A stretch of 64,000 nt of DNA from Eupeodes corollae (lineage: Eukaryota > Arthropoda > Insecta > Diptera > Syrphidae), in the NCBI RefSeq assembly GCF_945859685.1, contig NC_079147.1, forward strand, positions 68,540,946-68,604,945. The letters run 5' to 3'. How positions within the stretch are numbered: the first letter of the stretch is position 1; the number at the start of each line of letters is the position of its first letter. A program made the translations under genes and the position numbers. The notes below the pieces were generated by a model. It was not told the DNA's origin. It saw nothing but the letters and a program-made list of their open reading frames with translations, and made no database searches. Shown here in pieces: positions 46,745-56,524 of this stretch.

Positions 46745-47530
46745 CCAACGAAAATGAATTAAGGACAACGAACTTTGGATATGTACGTGGAATGTTAGGT
46801 CCCTTAACAGACCACGTGCGGCCAAAGAATTAGCGGAGGCCCTAGAACGATATAAAGCAGATATCACCGCCATCCAGGAAATACGATGGGATGGGCCGGG
46901 CAGAAAGAGGATGAAAAACTGCGATATCTACTATGGTGACTGCTACCACGAAAACCAACAGCGCTTATTTGGATGCGGATTCGTCATCGGAGCCACACTT
47001 AGGCAAGAAGTCTTGAGCTATAGGTGCATCAATGAGCACCTCATGACCATACGCATCAAGGCTAAATTCAGCAACATTAGCCTGATATGCGCGCACGCCC
47101 CCACAGAAGAGAAAGACGACAACACCAAAGATATGTTCTTCGAGCTCTTAGACAAAACATATGAGCAGTGCCTAGCTACGATATTAAAATAGTCCTGGGC
47201 GATGTTAATGCCAAGCTAGGAAGGGAAGACATCTTTGGTGGAATAATCGGGAAGAACAGCCTGCACGACAACACTTCCGACAATGGATTCAGGCTCATAG
47301 ATTTTGCTGCGGGGCGAAACGTCATGGTAGCCAGTACGCGTTTTCCACACCTCAACATCCACAAAGGAACTTGGACTTCTCCAGATCAATCTACCGTCAA
47401 CCAGATTGACCATATTGCGATCGATGCCAGACACGCTTCCAGCATTATGCATGTACGAACTTTCCGAGGAGCTAACATCGACTCGGACCACTACCTCGTT
47501 GTAGCCAGGGTAGCACTTCGGATTTCCAGA
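46745..47530 (+). pseudogene. RTE copy H endonuclease domain
   Basis: Motifs in order: 'MYVECEVP'-type shifted start giving 'WNVRSLNRPR' in the other frame, 'ITAIQEIRWDGPG', 'CDIYYGDCYHE', 'CGFVIGATLRQ', 'LICAHAPTEEK'. A one-base deletion at about 47,170 (compare copy B, with one extra C) shifts the frame before 'YDIKIVLGDVNAKLG', where the usual GDFN has become GDVN. It continues with 'STVNQIDHIAID' and 'DSDHYLVVARVAL'. One frameshift near the middle and a changed motif residue make it inactive. Confidence 0.9.
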
Positions 47531-49634
47531 CCCAAGGCAAAACAGGGAGGTGGTGGGAGAAGATACAACGTCGAACGGCTACAATCGCCAGAGATCGCCA
47601 AATCGTTTTCCGACCGAGTGACAAGTAACCTCTCTCGAAGTTCTCTGCCGCCAACACAATGTATCGAAAACCAGTGGCAAGATGCAATCAGAGAAGCCGC
47701 CCCTGATGTGCTGGGTTTCAAACAGCCACCAACAAGGAACCCCTGGTTTGATGAGGAATGTCGGCAGGCAAATGCAGCCAAACAACAGGCACGCAAAGCG
47801 GCGCTGCATAAAAGGACGAGAGCTGCTCGTGAGCTCTATGAGCAGAAGAGGCGAGAGGAACGCCGACTTTTCAGAAGGAAAAAGAGAGGGCATGAGAAGC
47901 GTGCGGTCGAAGATGTTGAGAGGTTTAAAAGCAGGAATGAATATGAAGTTCGAAAGTTTTATGAACAGGTGAAACGAAATTCACAGGTACATAAACCTAG
48001 AACCGAAGGCTGCAAAGACGAAAGTGGAAACATCATAGTGGAACCGCAGTCAATGCTGAGGATATGGAAGGACCACTTCTGCAGACTGTATAACGGCGAC
48101 GACGAACTGAATTCCGCTGTCAGATAGGACGATCCATTCAACATAGACGACGAAAGCCAACAATCCCGTCCTCCCAATTTAGACGCAGTAAAGATTGCAA
48201 TATCTGATCTGAAGTCTAATAAGGCCGCTGGATGGCTTGAATACCGAGCTCTGTAAAGCAGCTGGAGATAAGTTGGTTAGGAGCATGCACCAACTTATCT
48301 GTAAGATATGGTCGGAAGAAAGCATGCCCGATGAACGGAACCTCAGTATTGTTTGCCCGATCCTGAATAAAGGAGACCCTCTTAACTGCATTAACTATAG
48401 AGGAATCAGTCTACTTAACATCGCCTATAAAATCTTCCCTGCCGTAATATGTGAACGTCTAAAGCCCATCGTCAACAACCTGATAGGTCCTTATCAGTGT
48501 GGTTTTAGACCAGGAAAGTCCACAGTTGATCAAATATTCACATTACCGCAGATCCTGGAAAAAACCCAAGAACACCAAATCGACACCCACCATCTTTTCA
48601 TCGATTTAAAGGCCGCATATGACAGCATCTATAGGGACGAACTGTATAGAACAATGTCTAGTTTGGCATCCCTGCCAAACTCGTTCGTTTGTGCAGGATG
48701 ACCATGGAGAATTCACGCTGCTCCATAAAGGTTGGAAACAACTTAACAGAACCTTGCGATGTCAAAAAAGGTTTTAGACAAGGTGACACGCTGTCATGCG
48801 ATAGTGAAGAGCTCACACGTCAACACAAGAGGCACTATCTTTCAAAAGTTTGTCCAATTACTGGCATATGCTGATGACATTGACATAATCGGAAGAACTC
48901 AGCGTGATGTCAATGGGGCTTTTGTGAGTATTGAGGCAGAGGCGGCAAAAATGGGTTTAACGGTTAATGAGGGCAAAACAAAGTACATGCTGTCGTCTAG
49001 AAAGGACATACAACACCGACGTTTTGGTCAAAACGTCACAATCGACAGACGTAACTTTGAGGTAGTCAAGGACTTCGTCTACCTAGGCTCCGCTGTGAAC
49101 GCAGAAAACAACACCAGCGCTGTTTCTTTGGACTAAGAAAGCAATTGAGTGGTAATGTCCTCTCTCGAGGGACCAAAGTGTTGCTATATAAGACCCTTAT
49201 CACCCCCGTCCTGCTATACGGTGCAGAAGCATGGACCATGACAAAAGCGGATGAAAGCACCTAGGGTCGCTTCGAGAGAAAAGTTCTTCGTGTGATCTAC
49301 GGTCCCGTATGCATCGAAGGGGAGTGGAGGAGAAGATGGAACGACGAACTGTACGGGCTGTACAGCGACGTAGACTTAGCCAAAAGAGTAAAAGTCCAAC
49401 GACTAAGATGGCTGGGTCACGTAGAGCGCATGGAAACCAATGCTCCGGCCCGGAAAGTCTTCGAATACGCACCCACAGGACAGCGCAGTAGAGGAAGACC
49501 GCGGATCAGGTGGCGCGCACAAGTGGAAGGTGACCTCACCCAACTTGGAGCGCAAAACTGGAGACATCTAGCTAGGGACCGAGCTAGATGGAGAAGTTTG
49601 TTGGGTGAGGCCCTAGTTCACACAGGACTGTAGC
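47530..49634 (+). pseudogene. RTE copy H linker, reverse transcriptase and C-terminus
   Basis: The linker ('LGFKQPPTRNPWFDEECR', 'RKAALHKRTRAARELYEQ') is in frame with the endonuclease end. A CAG-to-TAG stop lies at 48,125. A 5-base deletion ('gcaga') at about 48,232 turns 'KAAGADGLN' into 'KAAGWLEYR'. RT continues with 'ILNKGDPLNCINYRGI', 'CGFRPGKSTVDQIF', 'HHLFIDLKAAYDSI', a one-base deletion near 48,662, a 26-base deletion near 48,805, and 'AYADDIDIIGRT' with the box at 48,867-48,878. A 34-base deletion between two CGCTG words near 49,120 precedes an intact C-terminus (49,292-49,633, 'GHVERMETNAPARKVFE', 'GRPRIRWRAQ'). Confidence 0.9.
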
Positions 49635-49656
49635 GCCACCTTAAGTAAGTAAGTAA

Positions 49657-49840
49657 GATCTACGGTCCCGTATGCATAGAAGGGGAGGGAGAGGAGGAGA
49701 AGATGAAACGACGAGCTGTACAGGGACGTGGACCTAGCCAGAAGGGCAAAAGTCCAAAAACTAAGACGGCTGGGTCCCGTAATGCGCATGGAAACCAATG
49801 CTCCCGACCGGAGAGGTTTCCAATACAATCCACATGACAG
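49657..49840 (+). pseudogene. RTE fragment I: C-terminal piece behind copy H
   Basis: Directly after the TAAG tail of copy H the sequence resumes inside the family at 'gatctacggtcccgtatgca', goes through the 'RRWNDELY' and 'LGHVERM' regions in diverged form ('ctgggtcccgtaatgcgcat'), and fades by 49,840. It is older than H. Either H inserted into it or a dimer formed. Confidence 0.8.
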
Positions 49841-49879
49841 CGAAGTAGAGTTTGCGTCCATTATCGTAAATGTAAGACT

Positions 49880-49975
49880 TTGAACTGAAAACGGAAAATT
49901 GGTTTAATAACTAAGTATGACAGATGTCGAATTCCAGCCCTTTACTTTTGAAACCACAAAATGGATAACCAGTTA
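49880..49975 (-). repeat. Short unclassified repeat, copy 3
   Basis: The complement of this stretch reads 'ggttatccattttgtggttt', then 'gctggaattcgacatctgtc', then 'acttagttattaaacca', matching 2,786-2,876 in order. It is the best-preserved copy. No terminal repeats or coding capacity seen. Confidence 0.6.
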
Positions 49976-50094
49976 TTTTGTCGTTGCAGTTCCACATCCG
50001 AAGAAGAAGGATGTGAGCCTGAAAACGAATATAAAAAGCTAAGAGTACGATCGTCAGTGAAACGATAAATTTTAATTAGAAGTTAGAGAGAAGA

Positions 50095-50345
50095 TAATTT
50101 AAAAAAAAATGGGAAAGAGTGTTGGAATTAGAACAGAGTCCTGAGGTACACCAGCATTTATTTAGTGGTTTTAAGATTTGAAACTATACAATACCCCTTC
50201 CGATCCGAACGGTTATTACTAATCCAGAGAAGAATTGATTCATTCAGTTCCTTAAGTTTCTATGGGAAGTGGTATGATTTTGTCTGTCTTCTAAAGGTAT
50301 GGAAAAACTCCACACATCAAAATAGTAATAAATAGATGTGTAATT
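50095..50345 (-). pseudogene. LINE reverse transcriptase scrap
   Basis: The minus strand reads 'NAGVPQDSVLIPTLFPFF', the '.GVPQGS.L.P.LF...' palm motif of non-LTR RT, preceded by a degenerate linker-to-palm stretch. It is probably part of an otherwise lost Jockey/CR1-type element. A separate C-terminal-like scrap ('LPREWYNETTFLYRTNVHKLQ') lies on the opposite strand at 50,480-50,590. Confidence 0.55.
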
Positions 50346-50469
50346 TAGGGCCGCTAAAGTCAAAATCATTTTAAAATTTTCGGGGTAAGTATTGGACAGG
50401 CTGACAGCACCTGACTTCACACTGCATTTTAAAAACTAACTCCTGCGTTTGGTTTAAATTTCATATGTC

Positions 50470-50590
50470 ATGTCATGTCGTCGTTTACCTAGAGAATGGT
50501 ACAATGAAACTACATTTCTGTACAGAACAAACGTGCACAAACTTCAAAATCGATTAGATCTGTTTAAAGATGTTATATTGTTGTAAGAAC
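50470..50590 (+). pseudogene. LINE C-terminal scrap
   Basis: Plus strand frame 'RLPREWYNETTFLYRT' followed by 'NVHKLQNRLDLF' and a stop; this resembles the last residues of Jockey/CR1-type RT proteins ('..P..WN.LP...F...TN...LK..V'). Too short to assign further. Confidence 0.45.
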
Positions 50591-50599
50591 TAGAGAATA

Positions 50600-52391
50600 T
50601 TATTACAAAAAAAAAAACATTTTGTAAGAAATAAAAACAATAGCACCGAAACCAAATCGATTTACGAGAACCTACACCAATTTTCAATTGGCACCCTTAA
50701 AATTCTATCGCAGATGGATATTGGGATCTTTATAAAACCTCTGAAATTGCATTATTTTTTTGTTCTGCCAACTAAAAGACAAAAGTCCAAAGTTTCTATA
50801 TTTTATACCTAAAGATGCTATATTGACGTTTAGCTTTGGAAAATGCAGAGGCAGACTCAAGACACAGAGAAGCAGAGACACACCCGATTGCTTTCGAAAA
50901 ACTTTTATATTGGGTAGTAGGCAAGACTTGTTACTAACGGTTAACTGGTTCGGTTCTTCTTCTGTGTGTGTGTGTGTGTTATGTCTCCCATCAGAAGAAG
51001 TCCTAGACAAGATGAAGACGAAGAAGATTTTAAGATAAAACAACAACAACACAAAATGGATAACTCTATTACCGTTATTCATGGCATGGCCTTGGTGTGG
51101 TACCATAAATCTTAAACTCTGATGTTCGTCTATTTGACTTTTGCCAACTATTCTCATTTTATGTTGACTCGACGTGTAAGGCAGTAAAATATACTCCTTG
51201 TGTCGTCGTCGTCGTGGTCCTTCGCTTGTTACAAGGAGGTATAGGTAAGGTTCCGAATACCGATGATGATGACGATGACGACAACGACGCAGCGAACGTT
51301 AGGTATATGTAGGTACCTAACCTAACTTACCTATACTACTGTAAGAAAATTGAAACTTTCCAACAAGCCTTGCGATTTTCCGAAGGCCAAATTCAAGATC
51401 GAGAGGGTGACATGATGGAAGATGGTACCAGCATCATCAGTACCTCTATATCTAACCTCCGCTTACCATATATGATTCTATAAGAAGACCGAGAAGACTC
51501 GGAGTGGAAAGGGAAGCCGAGTAATATCCAATTGCCATCGTTTAAATTTGTCACGCTCTGGTGACGATTTTTACGCTGAGGATTTTGTAAATTACAACTT
51601 TGTAGCAGCATTTTCAGCAAAACCACACGGAAGAACGATGACTTTATAATTTCACTTCTTAGTATAGAAATATTTCACTGCTAAAGGCGTTTCTTGTTTT
51701 GATGAGAGATTCTAAGGGCGGTAAGGCTGGAATGGAGGGCTGGAGTTGGAGATTCGAATAATATGAATTGTTGTTGGTTTGGGTTTGCAGAGAAGGTACC
51801 TATGTACCTGCAACGAATAAATTGGAAAGCAGCTCTAACTTGGAAGGAATTATTTTTATATGTGTTATTTTCTTTTCGTTGTTTTTAATATTTTTCAGCC
51901 AAATTCTTGCGGCGCATCGTAATTTGTGATTTTGAAAGAAAAGCACGTTTATTATTAAAACGTTTCGTTAGACTTAAATGCTATAGGAACGAGGATACAG
52001 AGTTCCGCCCACATGCACCATTAAATAATATATTATTAACGGTAGGAGTAAGGTACCTACTAACGTGCTGATTTGGCAATTTGGTAAAAATTTTAATTTC
52101 TGAATGACATAATAATCGAAGTTCCATATAATAAACGTGTGTGTATCACGTAATCAAATATTATAGGCTTCAGTTGTCTTCAGTGGGTGTAATGTTTTTT
52201 CCTAAATGTACCTATACTTTATACAATTTGAAAAAGATACAAAATGAATTAAATTTTTGCAACAACGTGGAGGCGGGAAATATTTTCAAAGTGAAATGAC
52301 GAAAAAGCTCATATTTCTTAAAATAATATTGAAAGCTTGGGGTTTTCTGCTTTTTATTTATTAGCTTTTAGCAAATAGGTACAATTTAAAA
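50600..52391. other. Unassigned sequence with microsatellites
   Basis: No gene or element recognised. It contains (TG)n at about 50,962-50,979, trinucleotide runs of GTC/GAC/GAT at about 51,200-51,290, and repeated GGTACCTA-type words at 51,300-51,345. A 150-codon minus-strand frame (50,705-51,157) has no recognisable domain and includes the microsatellite translation. Confidence 0.5.
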
Positions 52392-52665
52392 AAAAGAGTT
52401 TGGGATGAGACCCACACTGATAACTTCCCACGCAATATGCCTGGGAGCCCTTTCTGCATTTTTCTGCTCTATTATCTGTAAAACAAAATTTATGTCAATC
52501 GATATCTCTTCTGGTTCTTGAGCTAGGGACGATGAAAAAAACGTCGCGTACACACCGACGCACAGTCATCTTTCTAAAAATATTTTATTTCGATTTTAGG
52601 GACCTTGAAACGTCGAGAAATATCAAAATTGTCAATTTGAAAAATCGTACTAATTACAATAATTT
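52392..52665 (-). repeat. DINE-1-like interspersed repeat, copy 3 (internally deleted)
   Basis: The left end 'gggatgagacccacactgat' is followed after 20-30 bp directly by the head region ('gggagccctttctgcatttt', 'gatatctcttctggttcttg', 'accttgaaacgtcgagaaat'). All tandem units are missing. The right end ('caatttgaaaaatcgtac') stops a few bases short of the expected terminus, where the tail of RTE copy J begins, so copy J may have inserted here. Confidence 0.78.
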
Positions 52666-54446
52666 CCTTACTTACTTAAGGTGGCGCTACAGTCCTGTGT
52701 GAACTAGGGCCTCACTTCTCCATCTAGCACGGTCCCTAGCTAGATGTCTCCAGTTTAGCGCTCCAAGTTGGGTGAGGTCACCTTCCACTTGTGCGCGCCA
52801 CCTGATCCGCGGTGTTCCTCTACTGCGCTGTGGGTGTGGATTCGAAGACTTTGTCGGGCCGGAACATTGGTTTTCATTCGCTTTACGTGTCCCAGCCATC
52901 TTAGTCGTTGGGCTTTTACCTTTCTGGCTAAGTCACGTCACTGTACAGCCCGTACAGCTCGTCGTTCCATCTTCTCCTCCACTCCCCTTCGATGCATACG
53001 GGACCGTAGATCACACGAAGAACTTTTCTCTCTAAGCGACCCAAGGTGCTTTCATCCGCTTTTGTCATAGTCCATGCTTCTGCTACGTATAGCAGGACGG
53101 GGATGATGAGCGTCTTATATACCGACACTTTGGGCCCTCAAAAGAGGGCTTTAACATTCAATTGCTTTGTTAGCCCAAAGAAAAGCGGTTAGCAAGAGTT
53201 ATTCTACGTTTGATCTCATCGCTGGTGTTGTTTTCTGCGTTTACAGCGGAGCCTAGGTAGACGAAGTCCTTGACTACCTCAAAGTTACGTCTGTCGTTTG
53301 TGACGTTTTGCCCAAGACGGTGTTGTATGTCCTTTCTTGACGACAACATGTACTTTGTTTTGCCCTTATTAACCGTTAAACCCATTTTTGCCGCCTCTGC
53401 CTCAATACTCACAAAAGCCCCATGGACATCACGCTGAGTTCTTCCGATTATGTCAATGTCATCAGCATATGCTAGTAATTTAGCAGACTTTTAAAAGAAA
53501 GTGCCTTTAGTGTTGACGTGAGAGCTCTGCACTATTTTTTTAAGTACGAGGTTAAAGAAATCGCATGACAGCGCATCACCTTGTCTAAAACCTCTTTTGA
53601 CATCAAGTTGTTAAGTTGTTTCCAACCTTTATGGAGCAGCGTGAATTGTCCATGGTCATCCTGCACAAACGGACGAGTTTGTCAGGGATGCCAAAACTAG
53701 ACATGGCTCTATACAGCTCTTCCCTGTATATGCTGTCATAATGCTGCCTTGAAGTCGATGAAAAGATGGTGGGTGCCGATTTGGTGTTTTGGGTTTTTTC
53801 CAGGATCTGCCGTTATGTGAATATTTGATCAACTGTGGACTTTCCTGGTCTAAAACCACACTGATAAGGACCTTTCAGGTTGTTGACGATGGGCTTTAGA
53901 CGTTCACATAATAACGAAAAGATTTTATAGGCGATGTTAAGTAGACTGATTCCTCTATAGTTGGTGCAGTTTAGAGGGTCTCCTTTTTTAGAATCGGGCA
54001 AACAATACTGAGGTTCCATTCATCGGGCATGCTTTCTTTCGACCATATCTTACAGATAAGTTGGTGCATGCTCCTAACCAACTTATCCTGCTTTACACAG
54101 CTCGGTATTCAAGCCATCCAGCGGCCTTATTAGACTTCAGCTCAGATATTGCAATCTTTACTGCGTCTAAATCGGGAGGACGGGATTGTTGGCTTTCGTC
54201 GTCTATGTTGAATGGATCGTCCTGTCTGACAGCGGAATTCAGTACGTCGTCGCCGTTATACAGTCTGCAGAAGTGGTCCTTATATATTCTCAGCATTGAC
54301 TGCGGTTCCACTATGATGTTTCCACTTTCGTCTTTGCAGCCTTCGGTTATAGGTTTATGTACCTGTGAATTTCGTTTCACCTGTTCATAAAACTTTCGAA
54401 CTTCATATTCATTCCTGCTTTTAAACCTCTCAACATCTTCGACCGT
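52666..54446 (-). pseudogene. RTE copy J: 5'-truncated
   Basis: Left edge 'ccttacttacttaaggtggc' is the tail. Right to left, the copy starts in the linker near 54,446 ('FKSRNEYEVRKFYEQ' region) and runs through 'VEPQSMLRI', 'KIAISELKSNKAAGWLEYR' (the same 5-base deletion as copy H), RT ('CGFRPGKSTVDQIF'), and the C-terminus. The RT box region is readable as 'AYADDIDIIGRT' with a local disruption. Several small deletions are private to this copy. It belongs to the same subtype as H. Confidence 0.9.
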
Positions 54447-55579
54447 TAAATTGAGGAGCTCTGATTAAACTTCTCTCTGAGAGTACTTGATTTACTCAGG
54501 AGATCCATCAAAGACTCTAAGAATACAGTGATGAATTTTTGTGTTGAACTAAACTGTCACTAATGTGTTCACATCTGTCAGTTAGTTGTCAAATCTGACA
54601 GTAAAAAAATATGTGTCTAAATATCTAACAATCTTGCGATGTTCATATTGCCAAACATACAAATTCGAACGGAACCGGAAATAAACTGTTAATGAAGTAA
54701 TGTTTTTCAATTGAATTTCAATATTGCTCAATGCACTTTTTAAACTTTTTATTTAAAATATTAAATCAGGATTGGTCTGAACGACACAGCCTGGTTTCTG
54801 TTTGACATTTGTTGAGTACTGCCACTCATTCCACGCCATCAACCCGAACTCTATCTCCGTCCAGACCTTTATTAAAACACCAAATTAAAAGCCGATGTTA
54901 TGAGTATTTTGGTTGTGATATTATTTTAAATAAGTTTGAATTTATTGTAAAAAAAATCGTGTTAAGCATTTAATATTGAAATATCATATTTTTATTCATT
55001 TAAGGCTCTCTCCAACGGTAAAAGTTTACAGAAATACACAAAAATATCAATAAAAACATTCTTTTATTAAAATTACATAATTTCAATAAATAATAAACCT
55101 GCAACTCTCGATGATGTTGTTATTATTTTGTTTGCCTTTTTAAAGCCTTTAGTACCTACATATCTACGTTCCTAGTGTTTTTAGTTTGATAGGTTTATTT
55201 AATCCAAGCCTTTGCTTTTTACAAAGCCCCCAACGTCATCATCGACCGCTATGGCATTCAACTAAGTGGGCCGGATTTGTACTTAAGCCTTTCAATTAAT
55301 CTCCTTCAATTGCATTTATCTGTTTTACTCCAAACAACCTCGTTCTCCTGCAGGACGATACCATAGGTTGTTGAAGGTTGGTTTGGTTTGGTAGGAACTC
55401 GGATGATATAACTGATCAATAATACACAAAAAATATCTATAATACCAATTGAAACTTTAATCTAAGCCCCCAACCGAATTCACGTGTTGGATTCCGATTT
55501 TTCCGAGTCCTTAACAGCCCTTATGGAGCTCATAAAAATGCAAACCCACATCACACGGAAATACAACGAGTAGGTGAAA
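54447..55579. other. Unassigned sequence
   Basis: No gene or repeat family from this window recognised. AT-rich with TGTCAAA/GACAGT words near 54,590. Confidence 0.45.
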
Positions 55580-56522
55580 ACTAAGTAAAGGGATACCAAG
55601 TGGAGTTGGGGAGCCCGCGGCCCTGGATGGCGGGTGAATGGGTGAGAGGAAGTATCATAATTCTACCGCGGCCACAAATTGTTTTAAATAAAATAAATTG
55701 AAATTTAATGGAGATTTTTATCGCTTGAAATACCGTTAGTCCTTTGGAATATGTGCTCACCTCAGAACCCCAGTACTTGGTGATCCTATAGTCCTGTTTC
55801 TGGTTCTGGTTCTGGTACTGCCATAGCCATTGATGCGAGTCCTCGAGTTGGAAGAGAGGTAGGCAGGCACTGATAATAATTTCACCTGGATCTCCGGATT
55901 GAGAGGGAGCTTTTGCGAAACAGGACGATAGTGATGCCATATTAAATTGGACCTTTGCCAGAATCAAACCAGAACCAGAACCGAATTGAGAATCTGTTCG
56001 TTTATAGGGCACCCCTGTAGCAATGAGTTGGGTTAATTCGTTACTTACATTATGATGGTGCTTCAACACTTGAGTAGTTTTGAATCATGGAGCGGAATGG
56101 CCAACGGTTAAAATGTGTTCCGGTGCAACGATAGCGGGTTACATTACACACACCACTCCTCTTCCTTGTCCTCGTCCTCGTCCAATGTTCATGTTGTTGG
56201 TTGGTTTTCGTTTTGTGTGATATTGTGGAAGTGGTGCTGGTTGAGGTGGCTGTTGGCTGGTGGATGTTCGACAGTTTCACAAATCTTGCCAGGAGATATG
56301 ATTCGGTCTCATCTGTGGATTGTTCAGGACGATTTCATTCTTGATTACCGGCGAATCGGAGGTCTGATGTGAACCATTGCTTTGGCTCGGTTTGGTTAGG
56401 TTTTGGTTCTGATGGGTCTGGTCCTGGCTCTGGTTCTCTAGTTCTCTGGCTTGGCTATATTGGCTCCCATCCATTCCACTTCCATCACACTTCTTGGTGA
56501 AACCACAAATTCGAACGAGCAT
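55580..56522 (-). other. Possible host exon region (Q/N/S/T-rich frames)
   Basis: The minus strand has consecutive open frames unlike the TE frames elsewhere. An ATG at 56,522 opens 81 codons rich in Gln, Asn, Ser and Thr ('NQNLTKPSQSNGSHQTSDS'), ending in TGA at 56,277. An overlapping frame of 76 codons continues to 56,050, and a 162-codon frame runs from 56,069 to 55,581 in the same phase as the first. A consensus splice donor (AAT|GTAAGTAA) lies on the minus strand at about 56,050. The base composition is less AT-rich than the surroundings. It could be a 5' exon with upstream frames, or low-complexity sequence only. No homologue is recognised. Confidence 0.25.
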
Positions 56523-56524
56523 GA

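Larger units (their letters stand above)
46535..49657 (+). mobile_element. RTE copy H: nearly full-length, 5' UTR deleted
   Basis: Starts with 'caaatggtagacat', which matches bases 6-19 of the family start, then jumps over about 300 bp of 5' UTR to 'agggcttcttcgac'. The whole coding part follows, then 'gtagcgccaccttaag' and a (TAAG)n tail. It lies head to tail behind copy G and in front of fragment I. It carries the longest uninterrupted frame in the window (47,168-48,127, 319 codons). Confidence 0.92.

Noticed and set aside
50705..51157. 150-codon minus-strand frame as a gene
   Set aside because: It includes a translated TG/AC microsatellite, has no domain and no homologous feel; probably a chance frame.
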